DNA of 64,000 nucleotides from contig NZ_LT629737.1 in the NCBI RefSeq assembly GCF_900104765.1, positions 1,426,001-1,490,000 on the forward strand, written 5' to 3'. The notes under the pieces are model-generated. The model was given only the letters and a program-made list of their open reading frames with translations. It was not told where the DNA came from and searched no databases. The DNA is from Gillisia sp. Hel1_33_143. GTDB taxonomy: Bacteria; Bacteroidota; Bacteroidia; Flavobacteriales; Flavobacteriaceae. How positions within the stretch are numbered: position 1 is the first letter of the stretch; each line of letters begins with the position of its first letter. A program made the position numbers and the translations under genes. Shown in pieces: positions 1-7,559 of this stretch.

Positions 1-29
1 TTTTACTGAGTGTTATAAAGTGTAGATCT

Positions 30-54
30 AAAAAAAGCAGCCCTAAGGCTGCTT
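30..54 (-). terminator. Rho-independent terminator of the acyl-CoA dehydrogenase gene
   Basis: An 8-bp stem (35-42 with 47-54) closes a 4-nt loop. On the minus strand it is followed by a run of seven T (positions 36 down to 30). It lies just past the stop of the minus-strand acyl-CoA dehydrogenase gene. Confidence 0.85.
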
Positions 55-77
55 CAAAATATATATTAAGATAATTA

Positions 78-1220
78 CTATTTATTTAAAATACTTCGGG
101 AAATTACGATCTTCTGAATTTCTGAGGTTCCTTCATAGATCTGCGTAATTTTAGCATCACGCATTAAACGTTCTACATGATATTCTTTTACATATCCGTT
201 CCCTCCATGCACTTGTACAGCTTCTACAGAAACATCCATAGCAACTTGGGATGCATATAGTTTAGCAATGGCTCCTGAAAGGTCATAATCACCACCATTA
301 TCTTTATCACAAGCTGCTTTCATCACCAAATGTCTTGCAGCTTCTATAGAAACATGCATATCTGCTAATTTAAACGCTATAGCCTGGTGATTGCAAATCT
401 CAGTACCAAATGCTTTTCTAACCTTTGAGTATTCTAAAGCCAATTCATAAGCTCCAGCAGCAATTCCTAATGCTTGCGCTGCAATACCTATTCTTCCACC
501 CGCTAGAGTTTTCATCGCAAATTTAAACCCAAATCCATCTTCTCCTATTCTATTTTCTTTTGGAACTTTAACATCGTTAAAAATAAGGGAATGTGTATCA
601 CTACCTCTTATTCCTAATTTTTGTTCTTTGGGTCCTATCTCAAATCCTTCCCAGGTTTTTTCTACTATAAAGGCATTGATACCTTTATGCTTTTTCTCCT
701 TGTCTGTTTGTGCTATAACTAAATAAAAGTCTGCAGAACTACCGTTAGTAATCCAGTTTTTAGTTCCGTTTAAAATGTAGTGATCTCCTTTGTCTATTGC
801 TGTAGTTCTTTGAGAAGTTGCATCACTTCCTGCTTCCGGTTCAGATAAACAAAAAGCTCCTATAGATTCTCCAGTAGTAAGTTTAGTAAGATATTTCTTT
901 TTTTGCTCTTCAGATCCAAAAGTATCCAGTCCCCAACATACTAAAGAGTTATTTACGGACATTACTACAGATGCAGATGCATCTATTTTAGAAATTTCCT
1001 CCATTGCAAGAACGTAAGATACAGTGTCCATTCCACCACCGCCATATTCTGGAGATGCCATCATTCCAAGAAATCCTAATTCTCCCATTTTTTTGATCTG
1101 AGAGGATGGGAATTCCTGTTTTTCATCACGCTCAATCACCCCTGGTAACAGTTCAGATTTTGCAAAATCTCTTGCTGCATCCCGAATCATTATATGCTCT
1201 TCTGTAAGTTTAAAATCCAT
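78..1220 (-). CDS. Acyl-CoA dehydrogenase
   Basis: FAD-dependent acyl-CoA dehydrogenase that introduces the alpha-beta double bond into acyl-CoA in fatty-acid or branched-chain amino-acid breakdown, passing electrons to electron-transfer flavoprotein. The 380 residues have the usual three-part fold: an alpha-helical N-terminal domain, a middle beta domain with the flavin-contacting stretch CLSEPEAGSDA (about 124-134) and WITNG (156-160), and a C-terminal helical domain. The segment MRDAKITQIYEGTSEIQ (353-369) carries the probable catalytic base Glu363, at the position used by short/medium-chain and butyryl-CoA dehydrogenases. Length is typical. It is a single-gene transcript with its own promoter and terminator, divergent from anmK. 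Exact chain-length preference cannot be read from sequence. Confidence 0.95.
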   Translation of the reverse strand: MDFKLTEEHIMIRDAARDFAKSELLPGVIERDEKQEFPSSQIKKMGELGFLGMMASPEYGGGGMDTVSYVLAMEEISKIDASASVVMSVNNSLVCWGLDTFGSEEQKKKYLTKLTTGESIGAFCLSEPEAGSDATSQRTTAIDKGDHYILNGTKNWITNGSSADFYLVIAQTDKEKKHKGINAFIVEKTWEGFEIGPKEQKLGIRGSDTHSLIFNDVKVPKENRIGEDGFGFKFAMKTLAGGRIGIAAQALGIAAGAYELALEYSKVRKAFGTEICNHQAIAFKLADMHVSIEAARHLVMKAACDKDNGGDYDLSGAIAKLYASQVAMDVSVEAVQVHGGNGYVKEYHVERLMRDAKITQIYEGTSEIQKIVISRSILNK

Positions 1221-1257
1221 ATGGTCAATTTATTTTAAAAATTCAATTTTTTGTCAG

Positions 1258-1289
1258 CAAAGATAAGATTTTGACCCCTATTATTCAAT
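1258..1289 (-). promoter_or_regulatory. Bacteroidota-type promoter for the acyl-CoA dehydrogenase gene
   Basis: On the minus strand TATCTTTG (1265 down to 1258) matches the -7 consensus TAnnTTTG exactly. A TTG-containing -33 element lies about 20 nt upstream (1289-1286). The start codon is about 38 nt downstream of the -7 element. Confidence 0.6.
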
Positions 1290-1299
1290 AAAGAATAAT
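1280..1299. repeat. Short inverted repeat upstream of anmK
   Basis: A 7-bp perfect inverted repeat (1280-1286 with 1293-1299, 6-nt loop) ends 13 nt before the anmK start. It overlaps the likely promoter zone; TATTTTTA at 1300-1307 is one base off the -7 consensus. Short and AT-rich, so it could be chance. Confidence 0.35.
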
Positions 1300-1312
1300 T
1301 ATTTTTACGAAT

Positions 1313-2374
1313 ATGAAAAAAAATAGGTTTAAAGTTTTGGGGGTAATGTCTGGAACATCTCTAGATGGAATCGACATTGCTCTTGTTACATTTACTAGGT
1401 CTAAATCTTGGAGTTTCTCCATAGAAAATGCTTCCACTTATTCGTACTCTGCTATATGGAAGACTAGACTGTCAAATGCAATTCATTTTAATGACGAACA
1501 ATTAGCTGTTTTAAATAATGATTATACTGCTTATTTAGCTGCACAAATAAATAAATTCAAAGAAGAGAATGGTGTCAACAATTTAGATGCCGTATGTAGT
1601 CACGGGCATACTATTAAGCATGAACCTGAAAATAATTATACGCTCCAAATTGGCAATCTTCCTGAATTGACAACTTTAATAAAAGAGAATGTGGTTTGTG
1701 ATTTTAGGGTAGGTGATGTTGCATTGGGAGGTCAAGGTGCACCCTTAGTTCCCATTGGAGATGATCTGTTGTTTAATGAATATAACTATTGCTTAAACTT
1801 GGGTGGGTTCGCAAATATTTCTACAGAGAATATCACTAGAATTGCCTACGACATTTGCCCTGTGAACACCGTTTTAAATTTTTATGCTGAAAAGTTAGGT
1901 TATGATTATGATGATGAAGGAAAGATTGCTAGAGCTGGCCAATTGAATATAGAACTTTTAGAAGAACTTCAAAATTTAGATTTCTATAAAAAAGATCCAC
2001 CTAAATCTTTAGGAATAGAATGGGTGAATGAAAATGTTTTTCCTATTCTTCAGAAGTATGAAGAGAATATTCCTTCTATTTTATGCACGTTTACACACCA
2101 TGTTGCGCTTCAGATCACAAAAAATCTCGATAATTTAACATCATCTAAAGTACTGATTACTGGAGGAGGAAGTTTTAATACTTTTTTGATAGAATTAATT
2201 CAGAAGCGAACCAAGACTAAGATTGAAATTCCTTCAGCAACTATTATCAACTATAAAGAAGCTCTCATTTTTGGGTTCTTAGGAGTGTTAAAATTACTTG
2301 GTGAAAATAATGTGTTAAGTTCTGTTACCGGAGCCGCTCATGACCACTCTTCTGGCGTGATATTTGAACTTTAA
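1313..2374 (+). CDS. anmK: Anhydro-N-acetylmuramic acid kinase
   Basis: Phosphorylates 1,6-anhydro-MurNAc while opening the anhydro ring, giving MurNAc-6-phosphate, so muropeptide sugars can be recycled. The N-terminus carries GVMSGTSLDGIDIAL, the signature ATP-binding loop of the AnmK branch of the sugar kinase/Hsp70 fold. Further family motifs are GGQGAPLVPIGD, NLGGFANIS and the late loop ITGGGSFN. At 353 residues it is within the usual size. The gene stands alone between divergent acyl-CoA dehydrogenase and the codirectional amino-acid dehydrogenase. Mpl and MurF in the same window belong to the connected cell-wall pathways. Confidence 0.95.
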   Translation: MKKNRFKVLGVMSGTSLDGIDIALVTFTRSKSWSFSIENASTYSYSAIWKTRLSNAIHFNDEQLAVLNNDYTAYLAAQINKFKEENGVNNLDAVCSHGHTIKHEPENNYTLQIGNLPELTTLIKENVVCDFRVGDVALGGQGAPLVPIGDDLLFNEYNYCLNLGGFANISTENITRIAYDICPVNTVLNFYAEKLGYDYDDEGKIARAGQLNIELLEELQNLDFYKKDPPKSLGIEWVNENVFPILQKYEENIPSILCTFTHHVALQITKNLDNLTSSKVLITGGGSFNTFLIELIQKRTKTKIEIPSATIINYKEALIFGFLGVLKLLGENNVLSSVTGAAHDHSSGVIFEL

Positions 2375-2412
2375 ATTTTTAGAAAATCCAACTTAACCGC
2401 ATATTTGTTTTT

Positions 2413-2420
2413 TATATTTG
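2413..2420 (+). promoter_or_regulatory. -7 promoter element of the amino-acid dehydrogenase gene
   Basis: TATATTTG matches TAnnTTTG exactly and lies 19 nt before the ATG. No clear TTTG is seen at the expected -33 distance, so only the downstream half is supported. Confidence 0.5.
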
Positions 2421-2439
2421 CGATCAAACAGAATTATAT

Positions 2440-3666
2440 ATGAAAGAATTACTTAAGATATACGAAGATAAAGCTCCTGAAATAGTTTTTAACTGGAAAG
2501 ACCGTGAAACTGAGGCTGAAGGCTGGACAGTGATCAACTCTTTAAGAGGTGGTGCTGCAGGTGGAGGTACCAGAATGAGACAAGGTCTTGATATGAATGA
2601 AGTGCTTTCTTTGGCAAAAACCATGGAAGTGAAATTTACCGTTTCCGGGCCTGCTATTGGTGGAGCAAAATCAGGAATTAATTTTGATCCAAATGATCCT
2701 CGTAAAAAAGGAGTTTTAGAACGTTGGTATAAAGCTGTTTCTCCTTTATTGAAAAGTTACTATGGAACCGGTGGAGATCTTAACGTAGATGAAATACATG
2801 AAGTAATTCCAATTACCGAGGATTGTGGTGTATGGCATCCTCAAGAAGGTGTTTTTAACGGACATTTTCAACCATCAGAAGCAGATAAGATCAATAGAAT
2901 TGGTCAATTACGTCACGGGGTAATTAAAGTATTAGAAAATGAAGATTTTTCTCCAGATGTGAGTAGGAAATATACTGTAGCAGATATGATCACCGGTTAT
3001 GGAGTTGCAGAGGCTGTTCATCATTATTACGATATTTATGGTGGAGATGTTAAAGGAAAGAAAGCAATTGTTCAAGGTTTTGGAAATGTAGGTTCTGCAG
3101 CAGCTTATTATCTTTCTCAAATGGGAGTGAAGGTTATTGGAATTATTGACCGTGTAGGAGGTTTAATTAATGAAGAAGGTTTCACTTTTGAAGAAATGAA
3201 AGCACTTTTCTTGAATAAAGATGGAAATACGTTAAAGCACGATAATCTAATTCCGTTTGAAGAGATCAATGAGAAGATATGGAATTTGAATGCTGATATT
3301 TTTGCACCGTGTGCAGCTTCTAGATTAGTTACTCAAAACCAAATTGATAATCTTATTAAAGGTGGGTTAGAAGTAATTTCTAGTGGTGCTAATGTTCCTT
3401 TTGCAGATAAAGAGATCTTCTTTGGATCTATTATGGAGCATACCGACGAGAAAGTAAGTGTAATTCCAGATTTTATTGCAAACTGTGGTATGGCTAGAGT
3501 TTTTGCCTATTTTATGGAAGGAAGAGTGCAGATGACAGATGAGTCTATATTTAATGATACTTCTGCAACTATTAGAAATGCAATTCAGAATACGTATAAC
3601 TCAGATAATTCAAAAACAAATATTAGTAGAACCGCTTTTGAAATTGCGTTAAAGCAATTGGTTTAA
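2440..3666 (+). CDS. Glu/Leu/Phe/Val family amino-acid dehydrogenase
   Basis: NAD(P)-dependent oxidative deaminase of an amino acid to its 2-oxo acid. The N-terminal half has the substrate-domain motif GPAIGGAKSGINFDPND with the conserved glycine-rich lysine loop. The C-terminal half has a Rossmann fold with VQGFGNVGSAAAYYLSQMG as the dinucleotide loop, followed by the family's late CAA and SGAN motifs. The 408 residues fit the group annotated in Flavobacteriaceae as Glu/Leu/Phe/Val dehydrogenase. I cannot assign the true substrate (glutamate, leucine/valine or other) from sequence alone. It is monocistronic or leads into the ExbB operon 59 nt downstream. Confidence 0.9.
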   Translation: MKELLKIYEDKAPEIVFNWKDRETEAEGWTVINSLRGGAAGGGTRMRQGLDMNEVLSLAKTMEVKFTVSGPAIGGAKSGINFDPNDPRKKGVLERWYKAVSPLLKSYYGTGGDLNVDEIHEVIPITEDCGVWHPQEGVFNGHFQPSEADKINRIGQLRHGVIKVLENEDFSPDVSRKYTVADMITGYGVAEAVHHYYDIYGGDVKGKKAIVQGFGNVGSAAAYYLSQMGVKVIGIIDRVGGLINEEGFTFEEMKALFLNKDGNTLKHDNLIPFEEINEKIWNLNADIFAPCAASRLVTQNQIDNLIKGGLEVISSGANVPFADKEIFFGSIMEHTDEKVSVIPDFIANCGMARVFAYFMEGRVQMTDESIFNDTSATIRNAIQNTYNSDNSKTNISRTAFEIALKQLV

Positions 3667-3725
3667 TGATATCTTTACAATTAAAATACTAATCTCACGT
3701 TACATTAAAAAACCTATACTAATTT

Positions 3726-4427
3726 ATGATGTACTTTTTCCAAGAAGGTGACCTGGCACAAGCTGCTCAAGATGTGGAACCGGTTGTAGAAGAAAAAACC
3801 CTGTCGTTATTTGATCTAATGCTAAGTGGTGGCGTGGGAGGCCAGATAATTATCGGGATACTTTTTATCCTTTTATTTGCCGCCGTTTATATCTATTTTG
3901 AAAGGTTGTTTGCTATAAAAGCAGCTACCGAAGTTGATAAGAATTTTATGCTTCAAATTAAAGATAGCGTGCTTAACGGTAACATAGAATCTGCAAAAAT
4001 AAGATGCGCGCAAACCAATACTCCGGTAGCAAGATTAACTGAAAAAGGAATTTCTAGAATTGGAAGTCCGTTAGAAGATATCAATACTGCTATTGAGAAT
4101 GCAGGTAGGTTAGAGGTTTATAAATTAGAAAAGAATGTAAGTATTTTGGCAACCATTGCAGGTGCAGCACCAATGATTGGATTCTTAGGAACTGTAATAG
4201 GAATGGTATTGGCTTTTCATACCCTAGCTACAAGCAGTGGACAGGCGGAGATGGGATTATTAGCAGAAGGTATATATACTGCAATGACCACTACAGTTGC
4301 TGGTTTAATTGTGGGTATTATTGCATATATAGGTTATAATCACTTAGTGGTAAAAACAGATAAAGTGGTTCATCAAATGGAGGCAACAGCTGTAGATTTT
4401 CTTGATCTATTAAATGAACCAGCTTAA
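3726..4427 (+). CDS. exbB: ExbB/TolQ/MotA-type proton channel protein
   Basis: Inner-membrane subunit of the proton-motive-force motor that powers outer-membrane transport or Tol-type functions. One membrane helix lies near residues 38-60 and two more in the C-terminal half, around the typical segment ATIAGAAPMIGFLGTVIGMVLAF and the TTTVAGLIVGIIAYIGYN helix. The cytoplasmic loop lies between, as in the family. Tandem ATG codons (3726 and 3729) are equivalent starts. The ExbD gene begins 2 nt after the stop and a TonB-like gene follows, so this is a complete energy-transduction operon. Likely clients are TonB-dependent receptors such as the SusC protein at 58.8-62.1 kb. Confidence 0.93.
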   Translation: MMYFFQEGDLAQAAQDVEPVVEEKTLSLFDLMLSGGVGGQIIIGILFILLFAAVYIYFERLFAIKAATEVDKNFMLQIKDSVLNGNIESAKIRCAQTNTPVARLTEKGISRIGSPLEDINTAIENAGRLEVYKLEKNVSILATIAGAAPMIGFLGTVIGMVLAFHTLATSSGQAEMGLLAEGIYTAMTTTVAGLIVGIIAYIGYNHLVVKTDKVVHQMEATAVDFLDLLNEPA

Positions 4428-4429
4428 TT

Positions 4430-4834
4430 ATGAATTTAAGAAGTAGAAATAAAGTAAGCGCAGATTTTAGCATGAGCTCAATGACAGATATTGTATTCTT
4501 GTTATTGATATTTTTCATGCTAACCTCTCCGGCAATTACTCCAGAAGCTTTAGATCTAATTTTGCCTAAAGCTAAAGGAAAGACCACCAATACTTCCAGT
4601 TTATCTGTAAGTATTACAAAAGATCTACAAGTATATATTGATAATGACAGGGTAAGTCAAAGTGCGCTAGAAAGCACTTTGATATCTAAACTTACAGGAG
4701 TAGAAGATCCAACTATTATCTTAAGAGCAGAAGAAGGTGTTCCAATTGAAAAAGCAGTAAATGTGATGGATATTGCTAACAGAAATAGATATAAGATCGT
4801 ATTAGCTGTGAAACCAGAAAGTGAGAAAAATTAG
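4430..4834 (+). CDS. exbD: ExbD/TolR family biopolymer transport protein
   Basis: Partner of ExbB: a single N-terminal membrane helix and a periplasmic domain. The helix SMTDIVFLLLIFFMLTSP contains the conserved aspartate that carries protons through the motor. The 134-residue length is typical. The gene starts 2 nt after exbB, consistent with coupled translation and fixed stoichiometry. ExbD and TolR are hard to separate by sequence; the TonB-like gene downstream favours an ExbD role. Confidence 0.93.
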   Translation: MNLRSRNKVSADFSMSSMTDIVFLLLIFFMLTSPAITPEALDLILPKAKGKTTNTSSLSVSITKDLQVYIDNDRVSQSALESTLISKLTGVEDPTIILRAEEGVPIEKAVNVMDIANRNRYKIVLAVKPESEKN

Positions 4835-4859
4835 AAGCAAAATAGAACTATAAGTAAAT

Positions 4860-5675
4860 ATGCTTAAAACTAAACACGAAAAGAAATCTCTTACCATCAC
4901 GGTAGTATTACACGTGTTGCTTCTATTGATATTAATTTTCTTCGGATTAACGTTTTTAGATCCTCCCCCGGAAAATGGGATTGCTATTAATTTTGGAACT
5001 TCTGATGTTGGCTCTGGAGAAAAACAGCCTACAGAAGCTATTAAATCTGCTCCAAAGCAAGCTTCACAACCTGTTGTTTCACAACCAAAGCCTGTGGTAG
5101 AGGAAGTTGTAACTCAGGAAAATGTAGAGGCACCTGTTATTGAAAAGAAGGTAGAAAAAAAACCTGTAGTTAAACAAAAACCAATAGTTCCCCCTAAAAA
5201 AGTAGAGCCTGCAAAAAAACCAGATCCAACGCCAGATAAATCTACTACAGATGCTATGAGTAGCATTTTAAATGGACCTAGAAGTGATGGTACAGCCTCT
5301 GGAGGCGAAGGAAACGATAATGTTGCAGGAGACAAAGGAAGTAGAGATGGTGATCCAAATGCCAGTTCTTATTACGGTAATGGAAAAGGACTTGATGGTG
5401 ATGGCAATTACAAATTAGGTGGTCGGAGAGCGCTTAATAAGGAGAGATTCGTGCAAGATTGTAATGAGTCTGGAATTGTTGTGGTTCAAATTGAGGTTAA
5501 TCAAAACGGTCAGGTTACAAAAGCCATCCCCGGTGTTAAAGGTACTACCAATAACGCTACCTGTTTAACAGACCCTGCAAGAAGAGCAGCAATGGCTACT
5601 AAGTTTAATAGTGACGCTAAAGCACCTTCAAAGCAAGTTGGTGTAATTATCTATAACTTCAAATTATCTGAATAA
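4860..5675 (+). CDS. TonB-like energy transducer
   Basis: Probable TonB-type protein that links the ExbB/ExbD motor to outer-membrane receptors. It has a short cytoplasmic N-terminus, one membrane helix (about residues 12-33), then a long Pro/Lys/Val-rich spacer (about 55-125) that could span the periplasm. A Gly/Asp-rich linker follows, then a C-terminal region (about 190-271) resembling TonB_C: IVVVQIEVNQNGQV and the final VGVIIYNFKLSE strand. It lacks the TonB-box contact motif YP in clear form, so the receptor-binding assignment is weaker than the operon context. folC starts directly after its stop codon with no gap. Confidence 0.8.
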   Translation: MLKTKHEKKSLTITVVLHVLLLLILIFFGLTFLDPPPENGIAINFGTSDVGSGEKQPTEAIKSAPKQASQPVVSQPKPVVEEVVTQENVEAPVIEKKVEKKPVVKQKPIVPPKKVEPAKKPDPTPDKSTTDAMSSILNGPRSDGTASGGEGNDNVAGDKGSRDGDPNASSYYGNGKGLDGDGNYKLGGRRALNKERFVQDCNESGIVVVQIEVNQNGQVTKAIPGVKGTTNNATCLTDPARRAAMATKFNSDAKAPSKQVGVIIYNFKLSE

Positions 5676-6896
5676 GTGCTTAACTATTCTCAAACTGTTG
5701 ATTGGATGTTTCAGCAGTTGCCTATGTTTCAAAGAGTAGGCAATACCGCATTCAAAAAAGATCTCACCAACATAATTTTGTTTTCTGAGCATTTAAAAAA
5801 CCCTGAAAGACAGTTTAAATCTATTCACGTTGGTGGTACTAACGGAAAGGGATCTACCAGTCATATGCTGGCTTCTATCTTTCAAGAGGCGGGTTATAAG
5901 GTTGGTTTATATACTTCTCCTCATTTAAAAGATTACAGAGAGCGCATAAAGATTAACGGAAAGGAAATTCCGGAAGAGAAGGTGGTTCACTTCATTTCTG
6001 AGAATATGGAATTTCTTGAGAAGAATCAGCTTTCATTTTTTGAAATGAGTGTGGGAATGGCCTTCAATTATTTCGCTGAAGAGAAAGTAGATATCGCTAT
6101 AATAGAAGTTGGATTAGGAGGAAGGTTAGATTCTACGAATATTATTACTCCAGAACTTTCTGTGATCACCAATATTGGTTTAGATCATACCGCAATGTTA
6201 GGGGAAACTTTAGAAGTAATTGCAGGAGAAAAAGCAGGAATTATTAAGAAAAACATTCCCATAGTAATTGGCGAAAATCAACCGGAGACAAAACCAGTGT
6301 TTCAACAAAAAGCAGCTAACTTAAATGCGAAAATTATTTTTGCTGAAGATGAGTTGCAAACAGATCTTACTTCAGATCTAAAGGGTTCTTATCAACAACA
6401 TAATATTCAAACTGTAGTTACAGCACTAGGAATACTTAATAGTACTGGTTGGAAAATAAGCTCCAAAGATGTAGAAAACGGACTTTTAAATGTAATTGTA
6501 AATACGGGTTTGCGTGGAAGGTGGGATGTCCTTCAGGATTCTCCAAAGGTTATTTGCGATACCGCTCATAACGCTGAAGGATTAACTTATGTGATGAAGC
6601 AGTTAAAACTAGAGCCCTATAAGAAACTACATATAGTGTTAGGGGTGGTTAATGATAAAGATCTAAGCAAAGTGCTACCGTTATTTCCAAAGAAAGCTAT
6701 CTATTACTTTTGTAGACCTAATATACCAAGAGGTTTGGATGCGCATTTATTACAGAAAAGTGCCAATGTATATGAGTTAACAGGACAAGTTTATTCTTCT
6801 GTAAATGTAGCTTATGCTACTGCACTAGAAAGCGCCGATGCATCTGACGTTATTTTTGTTGGTGGTAGTACATTTGTAGTCGCAGAGGTACTCTAA
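5676..6896 (+). CDS. folC: Folylpolyglutamate synthase / dihydrofolate synthase
   Basis: Mur-ligase-family enzyme that adds glutamate to dihydropteroate and folates using ATP. The P-loop GTNGKGSTSHMLASIF (about residues 55-70) and TSPHLKDYRERI are FolC signatures, and IIEVGLGGRLDSTNI and DTAHNAEG match later conserved blocks. The chosen start is GTG at 5676, directly abutting the preceding stop TAA; the next in-frame ATG at 5706 would remove the N-terminal residues that normally precede the conserved DWMF segment. Zero spacing suggests translational coupling to the TonB-like gene. No clear terminator follows. Confidence 0.93.
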   Translation: MLNYSQTVDWMFQQLPMFQRVGNTAFKKDLTNIILFSEHLKNPERQFKSIHVGGTNGKGSTSHMLASIFQEAGYKVGLYTSPHLKDYRERIKINGKEIPEEKVVHFISENMEFLEKNQLSFFEMSVGMAFNYFAEEKVDIAIIEVGLGGRLDSTNIITPELSVITNIGLDHTAMLGETLEVIAGEKAGIIKKNIPIVIGENQPETKPVFQQKAANLNAKIIFAEDELQTDLTSDLKGSYQQHNIQTVVTALGILNSTGWKISSKDVENGLLNVIVNTGLRGRWDVLQDSPKVICDTAHNAEGLTYVMKQLKLEPYKKLHIVLGVVNDKDLSKVLPLFPKKAIYYFCRPNIPRGLDAHLLQKSANVYELTGQVYSSVNVAYATALESADASDVIFVGGSTFVVAEVL

Positions 6897-7100
6897 ACAT
6901 AGTTTTTAGAGTCTATTTTCTGCATTTTAATCAGATAGAATAATATTTTAACCTTTTACTCGGGCGACATTTCTCTAAGGATAATCACTATAGCTTCTTA
7001 TAAATATTTGATATTAAGCGTCTTGTGTAAGGCTAGGTTAAGACGGTGATAGAGCATAAAAGTTGACTTGAAAAAAATATATTGTTTTTTTAATTTATTG
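6897..7100. other. Intergenic spacer between folC and the tRNA-Val promoter
   Basis: About 200 nt without a credible gene. The only structure seen is a 6-bp inverted repeat (7019-7024 with 7040-7045, 15-nt loop), too weak to call. Confidence 0.4.
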
Positions 7101-7131
7101 TTTGCGAAATAGAAAATCTAGACTATATTTG
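7101..7131 (+). promoter_or_regulatory. Consensus promoter of the first tRNA-Val gene
   Basis: TTTG (7101-7104), 19 nt, then TATATTTG (7124-7131): an exact match to the Bacteroidota sigma-ABfr consensus with ideal spacing. The tRNA begins 21 nt after the -7 element. Confidence 0.85.
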
Positions 7132-7152
7132 CATCCGCAATCACGCGAAAGC

Positions 7153-7227
7153 GGGCAATTAGCTCAGTTGGTTCAGAGCACCTCGTTTACACCGAGGGGG
7201 TCGGGGGTTCGAATCCCTCATTGCCCA
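7153..7227 (+). tRNA. tRNA-Val (anticodon UAC), copy 1
   Basis: A full cloverleaf can be drawn. The acceptor arms GGGCAAT and ATTGCCC pair in 7 bp, the D arm is AGCTCAGTTGGTTCAGAGC, and the anticodon stem CCTCG/CGAGG encloses loop TTTACAC with anticodon TAC. The T arm is GGGGG-TTCGAAT-CCCTC and the discriminator base is A. CCA is not encoded, as is usual in this phylum. The body is identical to the second copy 70 nt downstream. Confidence 0.97.
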
Positions 7228-7256
7228 CACAAAAGGAGCGCAAATTTTAGTTGTGC

Positions 7257-7285
7257 TTTGGTTAAAATTTACTGTTATACCTTTG
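7257..7285 (+). promoter_or_regulatory. Consensus promoter of the second tRNA-Val gene
   Basis: TTTG (7257-7260), 17 nt, then TACCTTTG (7278-7285), again an exact consensus match. It lies wholly in the spacer between the two tRNA genes and is not a copy of the first promoter; spacing and flanks differ. Confidence 0.8.
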
Positions 7286-7297
7286 CTTAAAAGCATC

Positions 7298-7372
7298 GGG
7301 CAATTAGCTCAGTTGGTTCAGAGCACCTCGTTTACACCGAGGGGGTCGGGGGTTCGAATCCCTCATTGCCCA
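7298..7372 (+). tRNA. tRNA-Val (anticodon UAC), copy 2
   Basis: The 75-nt body is identical to that of copy 1, with anticodon TAC in loop TTTACAC, paired acceptor arms and T arm, and no encoded CCA. It is followed within 8 nt by a strong terminator. Confidence 0.97.
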
Positions 7373-7379
7373 CGAAAAA

Positions 7380-7408
7380 AGGCTTCCATTATATGGGAGC
7401 CTTTTTTT
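7380..7408 (+). terminator. Terminator of the tRNA-Val unit
   Basis: An 8-bp stem with one G-U pair (7380-7387 with 7395-7402) and a 7-nt loop is followed by a run of seven T. Confidence 0.88.
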
Positions 7409-7509
7409 ATTGCTAATTTTTATTGAAGTTTAAGATTTGTGATTAATTTGTAATCTTTTTCATAGCTGTACATATCAGTATTAATAGGTTTAATTTTAAA
7501 AACTCTTTT

Positions 7510-7537
7510 AAAAAAATGGCCTCTAGAATTAGAAGCC
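7510..7537 (-). terminator. Terminator of murF
   Basis: On the minus strand an 8-bp stem with one G-U pair (7537-7530 with 7525-7518) and a 4-nt loop is followed by a T-run (7516 down to 7511). It lies 23 nt past the murF stop and faces the tRNA terminator. Confidence 0.75.
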
Positions 7538-7559
7538 AATTATAAACCCTATCCATAAT

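Noticed and set aside
7102-7290. 62-codon plus-strand open frame
   Set aside because: It runs straight through the first tRNA-Val gene and its promoter; it is a chance frame.
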